Assembly (NCBI RefSeq): GCF_030269325.1 | Contig: NZ_BSTD01000005.1 | Span: forward strand, 763,391-827,390 | Direction of reading: 5' to 3' | From: Amycolatopsis sp. NBRC 101858 | Lineage (GTDB): Bacteria > Actinomycetota > Actinomycetes > Mycobacteriales > Pseudonocardiaceae | DNA length: 64,000 nucleotides | Shown here: one piece after another, positions 40,991 through 48,879 of the stretch | Numbering within the stretch: position 1 is the stretch's first letter | Layout: each line of letters opens with the position of its first letter | Notes under the pieces: generated by a model | Seen by the model: the letters and a program-made list of their open reading frames with translations, nothing else | Databases searched by the model: none | What the model was told of the DNA's origin: nothing | Program-made: the position numbers and the translations under genes

Positions 40991-42595
40991 TCAGACGGTC
41001 AGCGTCCAGGAGGACAGGTAACCGGTGTCGGCCGGGCCGACGTCGCGCAGCCGCAGCTGCCAGGCACCGTTCGCGGCCTCCGAAGAGGCGTTGACGGTGT
41101 AGGTGGTGTCGAGGTTCGGCGTCGAGTCGCTGCTGGAGTTCTTCAGCCGGTACGCCGTGCCGTCCGGGGCGACGAGGTCGAGGACCAGGTCACCGCGGTA
41201 GGTGTGGGTGATGTGCACCTCGACCTTGGTGGCGTTGGACGCGTTGCGCGCGCAGCCGCCGACCGTCGCGGTGCTGGTCACCGCGGCACCCGGGTAGTCC
41301 GGGATGTCCAGCCGGGTCCCGGTGGTCACCGGCGCGCACGACGACGTCCCGACGCCGAGGGTGAACGACGCCGTGTGGTCGACGCTCGCGCCGTCCGCGG
41401 TCACGGTGACCGGGAAGCTCCCGGTCGGGGTCGAAGCCGACGTCGTGATGGTCAGCGTCGAGGACCCGCCCGACTGGACGGTCGCCGGGCTGAACGACGC
41501 GGTCGCGCCCGAGGGCAGGCCCGAAGCCGACAGCGAGATCGACTGCGCGCTGCCGGACGTCGTCGCGGTGCTCACCGCGACCTGCAGCGACTGTCCGGGT
41601 TGGACGGTCCCGGCCGTCGGGTTCAGGCTCACCGAGAAGTCGTTGCCCTGCGTGGTCGCGACGGCCAGCTTCCACAGCGCGTACCCGATCGCGTCGGAGT
41701 TCTTCTCCAGCGGGGTGTCCGGGATGTTCGACGTGGTGTCGCACGCGCGGTGGTAGCAGTTGTCGAACGCCGCACCCGCGGTGCCGCCCCACTTCTGCGC
41801 CTGCGCCGAGCTCTTGATGTCGCCGGCGCCGGTGGCCAGGCCGCCGACCGGGATGCCCGCGCTCTTGAACGACGCGTGGTCGGACCGGCCGTCGCCTTCG
41901 CTGTCGCCCTCGGTCTGGATGCCGATGGACGAGAAGTACTCGTCGAAGATCGCCTTGACCGAAGCGACGTCGTCGTAGACGAAGTAGCCCCAGTTCTTCG
42001 AGCCGATCATGTCGAAGTTGAGGTAGGTCTTGATCTTCGTGCGCTCGCTGCTGGGCAGGTTGTTGACGTAGTACTTCGAGCCGACCAGGCCGGACTCTTC
42101 GTCGGCCCACCAGGCGAAGCGGACGCGCTTGGCCATCGCGGGGTTGGTGCGGGCCAGCGTCAGCGCGGTCTCGAGGATCGACGCGCTGCCGGAGCCGTTG
42201 TCGTTGATGCCGGGGCCGGCGCTCACGCTGTCGAGGTGCGCGCCGAGCATGATGACCTGGCTCGCGTCGCCCTGCGGCCACTCGGCGATCAGGTTCTGCG
42301 ACTGCCCGATGCAGCTGGTGCACGTCTGGCGGGTCGTCGTGAAGCCCGCGTTCTTGAGCAGGTTTTCCACGTAGGTCACGGAAGCCGCGTAGCCGGCGCC
42401 GCGCGGCGAACGCGTGCCGCCGTTGTTGTTCGCGATGGTCTGCAGCTGGTTGAGGTGGGTCTTGATGTTGGCCAGCGAGATGTCCGGCGCGGCGAGCGCC
42501 GTGGCGGGCGCGGCGGTGGCCGCTGGCGCGCTGACAACGCCCAACACGGCGGCGAGGGCGGTAACCCCGGCGCCGAGGCGAGTTTTCCACTTCAT
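40991..42595 (-). CDS. Secreted M28 aminopeptidase with Ig-like and P domains
   Basis: Two-zinc extracellular aminopeptidase like the Streptomyces griseus enzyme. Signal peptide 1-34; catalytic domain about 40-320 with GAHLDSV (His), GINDNGSG (bridging Asp), WADEESGLVG (catalytic Glu and Glu ligand), FDMIG (Asp) and CYHRACD (His). Then an Ig-like domain (about 325-420) and a C-terminal P (proprotein convertase) domain about 425-534. 534 residues; ATG at 42595 with GAAGGAA about 10 nt upstream. Its last two domains nearly repeat those of the neighbouring M4 protease. Confidence 0.93.
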   Translation of the reverse strand: MKWKTRLGAGVTALAAVLGVVSAPAATAAPATALAAPDISLANIKTHLNQLQTIANNNGGTRSPRGAGYAASVTYVENLLKNAGFTTTRQTCTSCIGQSQNLIAEWPQGDASQVIMLGAHLDSVSAGPGINDNGSGSASILETALTLARTNPAMAKRVRFAWWADEESGLVGSKYYVNNLPSSERTKIKTYLNFDMIGSKNWGYFVYDDVASVKAIFDEYFSSIGIQTEGDSEGDGRSDHASFKSAGIPVGGLATGAGDIKSSAQAQKWGGTAGAAFDNCYHRACDTTSNIPDTPLEKNSDAIGYALWKLAVATTQGNDFSVSLNPTAGTVQPGQSLQVAVSTATTSGSAQSISLSASGLPSGATASFSPATVQSGGSSTLTITTSASTPTGSFPVTVTADGASVDHTASFTLGVGTSSCAPVTTGTRLDIPDYPGAAVTSTATVGGCARNASNATKVEVHITHTYRGDLVLDLVAPDGTAYRLKNSSSDSTPNLDTTYTVNASSEAANGAWQLRLRDVGPADTGYLSSWTLTV

Positions 42596-42634
42596 GGCGG
42601 TGAGTTCCTTCGATGGGGGTTGGGGAGAACGGCC

Positions 42635-42667
42635 GTGAAGGCCGCACCGGGCTGGTGCGGCCTTCAC
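42635..42667 (-). terminator. Terminator hairpin of the first M4 protease gene
   Basis: Perfect 14-bp stem (42635-42648 with 42654-42667) around GGGCT, starting 14 nt after the stop at 42681. No T tract. Confidence 0.8.
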
Positions 42668-42680
42668 GGGGTGGGGCGTG

Positions 42681-44945
42681 CTACACGGTCAACGTCCAGG
42701 AGGACAGGTAACCGGTGTCGGCGGGGCCGACGTCTCGGATGCGGAGCTGCCACGCGCCGTTCGCGGCTTCCGAAGAAGCGTTCACGGTGTAGGTGGTGTT
42801 GATGTTCGGCGTCGAGTTGGAGCTGGAGTTCTTCAGCCGGTAGGCGGTGCCGTCCGGCGCGACCAGGTCGAGGACCAGGTCACCGCTGTAGGTGTGGGTG
42901 ATGTGCACCTCGACCTTGGTGGCGTTCGACGCGTTGCGCGCGCAGCCGCTGACGGTGTTGGTGCTGCTGACCGCGGCACCCGGGTAGTCCGGGATGGTCA
43001 GCTGGGTCCCGTTGGTCACCGCGGCGCACGAGCCCGTGGTCCCGACGCTCAGCGTGTACTGCGCCGTGTGGTCGGTGCTCGCCCCGTCGGCGGTGACGGT
43101 GATCGGGTAGCTGCCGGTCGGCGTCGACGTCGTCGTCGCGATGGTCAGCGTCGAGGTGCCACCGGACTGGATGGTGGCCGGGCTGAACGACGCGGTCGCA
43201 CCGGCCGGCAGGCCCGAGGCGGACAGCGTGATCGACTGCGCCGCGCCCGAGGTGATCGCGGTGCTGAGGGTGGTGGTCGCCGAGGCGCCCGGCTGCACGG
43301 AACCCGAAGCCGGGTTCAGCGCGACGGAGAAGTCCGGCCCGCCACCGCTGCACGAGGTCGGCTCACCGGTCGCGGTGGTGACGGAGACGGCGTCCCACGC
43401 GGCCTTGGTGGCGTTGTATTCGGTGCAGCTGCCGGGGAAGAGCGCGATCGCGGCTTCGAGGGTCGCCTTGCGGGCGGCCTTGTGGTTCCACGACGAGGTC
43501 TTCTTCAGCAGGCCGTTGTAGAAGATCTTGCCGGCCTTCTGGATGCCGACCCCGGTGACGCTGGAGTTGTTGCAGGTCGGGCTGTTCGGCTTGCCGCCAC
43601 CGGGCGCGGACCCCTCGGCGAGCAGGTAGAACCAGTGGTTCTGCGGGCCGGCCGCCGCGTGCACCTCGGTGCTCGGGATCGACGACGAGTAGCAGTTCGG
43701 GTCGCCGACCAGCGACGGCTGGTACATGTAGCGGATCGGGCCCTGGCCGACCAGGTTGACGCCTTCGCCGACCTGGTAGTCCGGGACGTCCTTCGGGTTG
43801 TTGGCGTACGCCTCGGTCAGCGCGCCGAAGATGTCCCCGGTCGACTCGTTCATGCCGCCGTTCTCGTTGCCGGAACCGGCACCGCCCGGGGTGAACTGGA
43901 AGATGCCGTGCCCGAACTCGTGACCGACGACGTCCATCGAGGTGGCCTGGCGCTGGTTGTCCTGCGAGTGCCCGAAGTGGGTCGAGGAGCCGTTCCAGTA
44001 GGCGTTGACGTCACTCAGGCCGACGGACGCCGGGTAGCCGGTGCCGCTGCCGTTGATGCCGTTGCGGCCCAGCCAGTCGGCCAGCATCTTCCACTCGGTC
44101 TGCACGCCGAAGAGCGTGTCGACGCAGGCGGTTTCGAGGTCCGTGCCGGTGCCGTTGCCCCACGCGTTGTCGGGACCGCTGTAGACGGAACCGCCTTCAC
44201 GGCCGCAGCTGATGCCGGTGCGGCCCGGGTCGCGCAGGGTGTACGTGCTGCCGGACTGGGTGGTGTCGATCGAGACGTTGCCGACGTAGTAGCTGTTGCC
44301 GGTGCCGGCGACGTTCACCGTGCTCGGCTGGGCTTGGGTGCGCGCCCCGGAGGCGAACGTCTTGACGTCGTCCCGCTTGTCGAGGATCGCGCCGGTGGCG
44401 GCGTCGACGAACACGTGCAGGTTGCTCGGCGCGGTGGCGGTGCGCCCGGCGACGACGACCTCGTAGGCGAGCTTCGGGCTCGCCCCGGCCAGCACGACCT
44501 TCTCCGGCGTGCTCACACTGTCCACAGTGGGCAGTTGAGCGCGCGCGGTGGCCGCGGCCTTCGCGGCGTCGAGCGCGGCCTGCGTCCCGACGGTGATGGC
44601 CGCGGTCTCGGCGGCGCTGGTGCCGCGGACGCGCCCGGCGCCGTCGGCGACGACGACCGCGTCCCCGCCCACGACCCGCAGGCCCTGGTAGGTCCGCTGG
44701 TAGGCGCCGTAGAACAGGCCGCCGCCACCGGCGGTGAGCCCGACGCGCTGGAACGATTCGGCCGGCCCGCGCTTGAGTGCGTCGAGCCCGCTTGCGGCCG
44801 CTTGGTCGGCGGCGCGAGCGGCGGCCACGTCCGGGGCGGCGGGCTGGGCCGCCGGGGTCGCGCTGGCCGGTGCCACCGGCAGCGCGAGTGTCATGGCGAG
44901 CCCGGCGGCGGCCGCCAAGCCCGTTCTGAACCCACGATGGGTCAT
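42681..44945 (-). CDS. Secreted M4 (thermolysin-like) metalloprotease with Ig-like and P domains
   Basis: Extracellular neutral protease. Signal peptide 1-30; FTP/PepSY propeptide about 35-205; M4 catalytic domain about 210-535 with zinc site GHEFGH (His342, His346, catalytic Glu343), NESTGDIFG (Glu366 ligand) and HAAAGPQNHWFY (His428). Then an Ig-like domain (about 540-635) and a P domain to 754. ATG at 44945, AAGGAAG 7 nt upstream. The gene for an HTH-TPR regulator lies directly upstream on the same strand, and the promoter matches that of the second M4 gene. Confidence 0.95.
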   Translation of the reverse strand: MTHRGFRTGLAAAAGLAMTLALPVAPASATPAAQPAAPDVAAARAADQAAASGLDALKRGPAESFQRVGLTAGGGGLFYGAYQRTYQGLRVVGGDAVVVADGAGRVRGTSAAETAAITVGTQAALDAAKAAATARAQLPTVDSVSTPEKVVLAGASPKLAYEVVVAGRTATAPSNLHVFVDAATGAILDKRDDVKTFASGARTQAQPSTVNVAGTGNSYYVGNVSIDTTQSGSTYTLRDPGRTGISCGREGGSVYSGPDNAWGNGTGTDLETACVDTLFGVQTEWKMLADWLGRNGINGSGTGYPASVGLSDVNAYWNGSSTHFGHSQDNQRQATSMDVVGHEFGHGIFQFTPGGAGSGNENGGMNESTGDIFGALTEAYANNPKDVPDYQVGEGVNLVGQGPIRYMYQPSLVGDPNCYSSSIPSTEVHAAAGPQNHWFYLLAEGSAPGGGKPNSPTCNNSSVTGVGIQKAGKIFYNGLLKKTSSWNHKAARKATLEAAIALFPGSCTEYNATKAAWDAVSVTTATGEPTSCSGGGPDFSVALNPASGSVQPGASATTTLSTAITSGAAQSITLSASGLPAGATASFSPATIQSGGTSTLTIATTTSTPTGSYPITVTADGASTDHTAQYTLSVGTTGSCAAVTNGTQLTIPDYPGAAVSSTNTVSGCARNASNATKVEVHITHTYSGDLVLDLVAPDGTAYRLKNSSSNSTPNINTTYTVNASSEAANGAWQLRIRDVGPADTGYLSSWTLTV

Positions 44946-45258
44946 CGAAGTCTTCCTTCCACGAAGGCAGGACGAGGGGAGCGGTGCGGGGAAAAGGGGG
45001 ACGTGTCCGGTGTGCTAACAGCAGGTATGCGTCCGGACGCATCCGAGTAAAGGATCAGCGGATCGGGGCGTCAATGCGCCGAACGGACCAACACCGCGTT
45101 CCGGATTCGCCGGTCAATTCGTACAAACCCCGCCCGTGCTGGGGATTCTCCGCGCATTCCGCACCGGAACGACTTTCGTAGGGACTGTTCCGGACACCAT
45201 CCGAACGCCGGAAGCTCTCGATCACCGGGAATCGTTAGTACTGCTCAGGAAAACGATG
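44946..45258. other. 313-bp intergenic region between HTH-TPR gene and first M4 gene
   Basis: Holds the M4 promoter (45046-45074), a 16-bp palindrome (45027-45042) and a leader of about 80-100 nt. On either strand I found no small ORF with both a ribosome binding site and a signal peptide that could be a secreted signalling peptide. Confidence 0.6.
45027..45074 (-). promoter_or_regulatory. Promoter and palindromic operator of the first M4 protease gene
   Basis: Minus strand: TTGACG (45074-45069), 17-bp spacer, TTTACT (45051-45046), then the perfect palindrome ATGCGTCCGGACGCAT (45042-45027) just after the -10. The element CCGTTCGGC plus CATTGAC at the -35 and CCTTTACTCGGA at the -10 recur at the second M4 gene with identical spacing. 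Confidence 0.75.
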
Positions 45259-46524
45259 TCAGTCGGCTTCGGCGCCCAGCGCGAGCAGCCCGTTCCGCAG
45301 CACGTTCGCGGCCTCTTCCGCCCGCCCGGTCTCACCCAGGAGCACGCTCAGCGTCCGCAAAGCGCGCGCCAGCACGCCCCGCGCCCCGAGCCCGGTGGCG
45401 AGCTCGACCGCCGCTCGCAGGTACTCCGCCGCACCCCGGGCGTCGCCGCGGGCGCGCGCCAGCGACCCCAGCTGCAACCGCAGCTCCGCCGCCAGCGCCG
45501 TGCCCGCCACGACGGCCGGGCGGACCTGGTCGAGCAACGCGCCCGCCGTCTCCAGCCGGCCCGCGGCCAGGTACTCCGCCGCCAGCTCGACCGTGATCGC
45601 CGGGACGTCGGCCGGCCACGCCGTTTCCCGCGCCGCGCCGAGGTCGGCCAGCGCGCCCTCGACGTCGCCCGCGCGACCGCGGACCCGGGCCCTGGCCAGC
45701 AGGCAATGCGCCATCGCGGGGTGCAGGGCGCGTTCCTGCATGAGGTCGTAAGCCGCGGCGACGGACGCGGCCGCGTCGGCGAACCGGTCGGCCGCCAGGT
45801 GGCTGCGGCACACCTCGACGTGGCTGCGGGTCAGCTCGGCCAGCACCGCCGGGCCGCCCCGGGTGAGCCGCAGCGCGGACTCGGCGTACTCCGCGGCCCG
45901 CTCCAGGTCGCCCTGGCGCAGGTGCCGCTCGGCGAGGCACGCCCGCAGCGTCAGCAGCATCGACGGCTGCGGGTACCCGTCGCGCAGGAGCTCCGCGTGG
46001 CAGGTTTCCAGCAGGTGCAAGGAATACTGCGCCTCGCCCCAGTCGCTCAGCACCGCCGCGCGCAGCGGCACGACCATCGCGCGCACCGGCGGCGGCTCGC
46101 CCGACAACACCGTCTCGGCTTCCGCGACGTACTTCGTGCGGACGTCGCCGGTGGAGTACCCGGCCAGCCACAGCAGCGCGATGCCCGCCTGCCGCGGCCG
46201 GTCGAGGCGTTCGGCACGGCGCCGGATCCGCTGCATCCGCGGGGTCGCGCGGCGGGCGTCGCCGGCCAGGAACCGGTCCGCCGTCTCGATCAGCTCGAGG
46301 TCGAGTTCCAGGAGCTCCCGGGGTGAGCTGCCGCCGAGCAGCTCGTCCGGGTCGATGCCGAGCTGCTGGGCGAAGAACCGCAGCGCGTCGCCCGACGGTG
46401 TCCGCGCGCCGGTCTCGACCGACGACACGTACGCCGCGGAGTACTGCGGCCCGGCCAGTTCGCGCTGCGTGAGCCCGCGCTCGATGCGCAGCTCACGCAG
46501 GCGTTCACCGACGCTGTCGCTCAC
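45259..46524 (-). CDS. HTH (XRE) transcriptional regulator with TPR-like domain, 421 aa
   Basis: N-terminal Xre helix-turn-helix (GERLRELRIERGLTQRELAG, YVSSVETGARTPSGDAL, residues 5-65), then about 340 residues of helical pairs typical of tetratricopeptide repeats (LERAAEYAESALRLT, GDVEGALADLGAARETA and others). Architecture matches peptide-sensing RRNPP regulators and the actinobacterial HTH-TPR regulators. It starts with GTG at 46524 and lies directly upstream of the M4 gene on the same strand. It probably controls that protease; ligand unknown. Confidence 0.9.
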   Translation of the reverse strand: MSDSVGERLRELRIERGLTQRELAGPQYSAAYVSSVETGARTPSGDALRFFAQQLGIDPDELLGGSSPRELLELDLELIETADRFLAGDARRATPRMQRIRRRAERLDRPRQAGIALLWLAGYSTGDVRTKYVAEAETVLSGEPPPVRAMVVPLRAAVLSDWGEAQYSLHLLETCHAELLRDGYPQPSMLLTLRACLAERHLRQGDLERAAEYAESALRLTRGGPAVLAELTRSHVEVCRSHLAADRFADAAASVAAAYDLMQERALHPAMAHCLLARARVRGRAGDVEGALADLGAARETAWPADVPAITVELAAEYLAAGRLETAGALLDQVRPAVVAGTALAAELRLQLGSLARARGDARGAAEYLRAAVELATGLGARGVLARALRTLSVLLGETGRAEEAANVLRNGLLALGAEAD

Positions 46525-46557
46525 TCGGCCCGCCTTTCCACCGGTTCAGGGTAGGCC

Positions 46558-46590
46558 GCGTGGCGGCGGGGGAGTCGCCCGCCGCCACGC
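46558..46590 (-). terminator. Terminator hairpin of the second M4 protease gene
   Basis: Perfect 13-bp stem (46558-46570 with 46578-46590) with a 7-nt loop, 8 nt after the stop at 46599 and 33 nt upstream of the next regulator gene start. Confidence 0.75.
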
Positions 46591-46598
46591 GACCGGGC

Positions 46599-48629
46599 TC
46601 AGCAGGCGCCGCCGTCGCTCCACACGGCCCACGAGGTGGGCGCGCCGGGCTCGGCACCGGTCGAGTACCACAGGGACGTCCACTTGTGACCGTTGTGGCC
46701 GACGACGTCGTTGGGCACGTAGGCCTTCGCGGAGTCCCACTCGGCGAGCCCGGCGCAGCCGGTCGGCGGGGTGCCGGTGCCGACGGTGAGCGAGAACTGC
46801 GCGGTGTGGTCGGCGTCGGTGCCGTCGCCGGTGACCGTCACCTGGCTGGTGCCCTGCGGGGTGGTCGCCGAGGTGGTGATGGTCAGCGTCGACGTGCCGC
46901 CGGACTGGACGCTCGCCGGGCTGAAGGTCGCCTTGGCGCCTTCGGGGAGGCCGGTCGCCAGCAGCTGGACCGCCTGGGCGTTGCCCGAGGTGATCTGCGT
47001 GCTCACCGTCGTGGTCGCGGTCTGTCCGGGTTGGACGGACGCGGACGACGGCGAGAGCGTCAGCGAGTAGTCGTTGCCGGCCGGCGGCTGGCCGCTGCAG
47101 GACGGCTCACCGCTGACGGCCGGCACGCTCACCGCGTCCCAGGCGGCCTTCGTGGCGTTGAACTCGGTGCAGCTGCCCGGGAAGAGCGCGATCGCGGCTT
47201 CGAGGGTGGCCTTGCGGGCCGCCTTGTGGTTCCAGGAGGACGTCTTCTTGAGGAGTCCGTTGTAGAAGATCTTGCCGGCCTTCTGGATGCCGATGCCGGT
47301 TACGGTGGAGCCGTTGCACGTCGGGCTGGCCGGCGAGGCGTTGCTGCCCTGGGAAAGCAGGTAGAACCAGTGGTTCTGCGGGCCCGCGGCGGCGTGCACC
47401 TCGGTGCTGGGGATCGACGCCGAGTAGCAGTTCGGGTCGCCGACCTGGCTCGGGTTGTACATGTAGCGGATCGGGCCCTGGCCGACGAGGTTGACGCCTT
47501 CGCCGACGGTGAAGTCCGGGCGGTCGACGGGGTTGTTGGCGTACGCCTCGGTGAGCGCGCCGAAGATGTCGCCGGTGGACTCGTTGAGGCCGCCGTTCTC
47601 GTTGCCGGAACCGGCGCCGCCCGGGGTCGTCTGGAAGATCGCGTGCCCGAACTCGTGGCCGACGACGTCCATCGGCGTCGCCTGGCGGCGGTTGTCCTGC
47701 GAGTGCCCGAAGTGGGTCGAGGAGCCGTCCCAGTAGGCGTTGACGTCGTTGAGGCCGACGCTCGCGCGGAAGCCGCCGCCGGCGCCGTCGATGCCGTTGC
47801 GGCCGAGCCAGTCGCCGAGCATCTTCCACTCGGTCTGGACGCTGTAGAGCGTGTCGACGCAGCCGGTCTCGAGGTCGGTGCCGGAGCTGTTGCCCCAGGT
47901 GTTGGTGCTCTTGGTGAAGATCGAGCCGCCTTCGCGGCCGCAGGCGATGCCGCGGCGGGCCGGGTCGGTCATCGAGTAGGAGCTGCCGGAGCCGGACGTG
48001 TCGATCGAGACGGTGCCGGCGTAGTAGGAGTTGCCGGTGCCGGCTTCGCGCACGTCGTCGCGGGTGTCGAGGACCTTACCGGTGGCGCTGTCGACGAAGA
48101 CGTGCAGCTTGGTCGGCTTGGTCTTGGTGTGGCCGGAGACGACGACATCGTAGGCGAGCTTGGGGGCGTCTCCGGCGAGGACGACGAGCTTCGGCGCGGT
48201 CGTGGTGTCTACTGTGGACACCTGGGCCTTGGCGATCGTGGTGGCCTGCTCGGCTTTGAGTGTGGCTTGGGTGTTCACGGCGATGGGCGCGGTGGGGGCG
48301 GCTTCGGTGCCGCGGACGCGCCCGGCCCCGTCGGCGACGACGACCGCGTCCCCGCCGACGACCGGCAGGCCGTGGTAAGTGCGCTGGTAGGAGGCGTAGT
48401 AGAGCCCGCCGCCACCCGGGGTGACCCCGGTGCGGACGAAGGCCTCCCCGGCGCCCTTGGCGAGCCGGTCGGCGCCGCTGAGGGCGGCCTGGTCGGCGGC
48501 GCGGGCGGCGAGCGCCTCGGGCGGGGTGGCGGCGGGCGTCGTGGGTGCGGCAGCGATGGCCGGGATCGCCGGCACCGCGAAGGTCAGGGCGAGGCCGGCG
48601 ATCGCCGCCAGCCCTCGTGGGGATCTCAT
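46599..48629 (-). CDS. Secreted M4 metalloprotease with Ig-like domain and CBM5/12 chitin-binding module
   Basis: Paralogue of the first M4 protease (similar propeptide and catalytic domain: GHEFGHAIF, NESTGDIFG, HAAAGPQNHWFY), with signal peptide about 1-27. After the Ig-like domain it carries, instead of a P domain, a 50-residue end with WDSAKAYVPNDVVGHNGHKW and SYWTGAEPG-like aromatics typical of CBM5/12 chitin-binding modules. 676 residues; ATG at 48629 with GGAAAGG upstream (a GTG at 48650 is possible). It may attack proteins in chitin-rich material such as insect cuticle or fungal walls (inference). Confidence 0.94.
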   Translation of the reverse strand: MRSPRGLAAIAGLALTFAVPAIPAIAAAPTTPAATPPEALAARAADQAALSGADRLAKGAGEAFVRTGVTPGGGGLYYASYQRTYHGLPVVGGDAVVVADGAGRVRGTEAAPTAPIAVNTQATLKAEQATTIAKAQVSTVDTTTAPKLVVLAGDAPKLAYDVVVSGHTKTKPTKLHVFVDSATGKVLDTRDDVREAGTGNSYYAGTVSIDTSGSGSSYSMTDPARRGIACGREGGSIFTKSTNTWGNSSGTDLETGCVDTLYSVQTEWKMLGDWLGRNGIDGAGGGFRASVGLNDVNAYWDGSSTHFGHSQDNRRQATPMDVVGHEFGHAIFQTTPGGAGSGNENGGLNESTGDIFGALTEAYANNPVDRPDFTVGEGVNLVGQGPIRYMYNPSQVGDPNCYSASIPSTEVHAAAGPQNHWFYLLSQGSNASPASPTCNGSTVTGIGIQKAGKIFYNGLLKKTSSWNHKAARKATLEAAIALFPGSCTEFNATKAAWDAVSVPAVSGEPSCSGQPPAGNDYSLTLSPSSASVQPGQTATTTVSTQITSGNAQAVQLLATGLPEGAKATFSPASVQSGGTSTLTITTSATTPQGTSQVTVTGDGTDADHTAQFSLTVGTGTPPTGCAGLAEWDSAKAYVPNDVVGHNGHKWTSLWYSTGAEPGAPTSWAVWSDGGAC

Positions 48630-48683
48630 GGGGAACCTTTCCGGGGACACGGGGAGTGTGTCCAGTGCGATAACTGGTGTTAT

Positions 48684-48729
48684 TGCGCCGGACGCGTCCG
48701 AGTAAAGGTTCCGGTCGCCGGTCGGTCAA
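48684..48729 (-). promoter_or_regulatory. Promoter of the second M4 protease gene
   Basis: Minus strand: TTGACC (48729-48724), 17-bp spacer, TTTACT (48706-48701), then a degenerate version of the palindrome seen at the first M4 gene (CGCGTCCGGCGCAA). The flanking CCGTTCGGC-CATTGAC and CCTTTACTCGGA blocks are the same in both. Confidence 0.75.
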
Positions 48730-48806
48730 TGGGCCGAACGGCGTAGTGGAGGCTCGCGAAGATCACGACGTTCCGCGCGAAACCGCAGGAAAGGGGGGAG
48801 TTGCTG

Positions 48807-48822
48807 ACTGGTCTGAACCAAT
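48807..48822. promoter_or_regulatory. dre-like element upstream of the second M4 protease
   Basis: ACTGGTCTGAACCAAT matches the dre consensus ACTGGTCTAGACCAGT at 13 of 16 positions; the two central bases and one flank differ. It lies about 80 bp upstream of the -35. A weaker element than the one at the chitinase gene. Confidence 0.4.
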
Positions 48823-48852
48823 TCACCAACTTTGGTAGGAAACTTCCCCTGT

Positions 48853-48878
48853 CCGGACCGCCACGCCCGCAGGTCCGG
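48853..48878 (-). terminator. Possible terminator of the second HTH-TPR gene
   Basis: CCGGACC and GGTCCGG arms (7 bp) enclose 12 nt directly after the stop at 48880. Short stem without T tract. Confidence 0.45.
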
Positions 48879-48879
48879 G

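Noticed and set aside
45055..45225. 56-codon minus-strand ORF between the HTH-TPR gene and the M4 gene as a possible signalling peptide
   Set aside because: No ribosome binding site, no signal peptide, and it runs through the M4 -35 element; codon use looks random.
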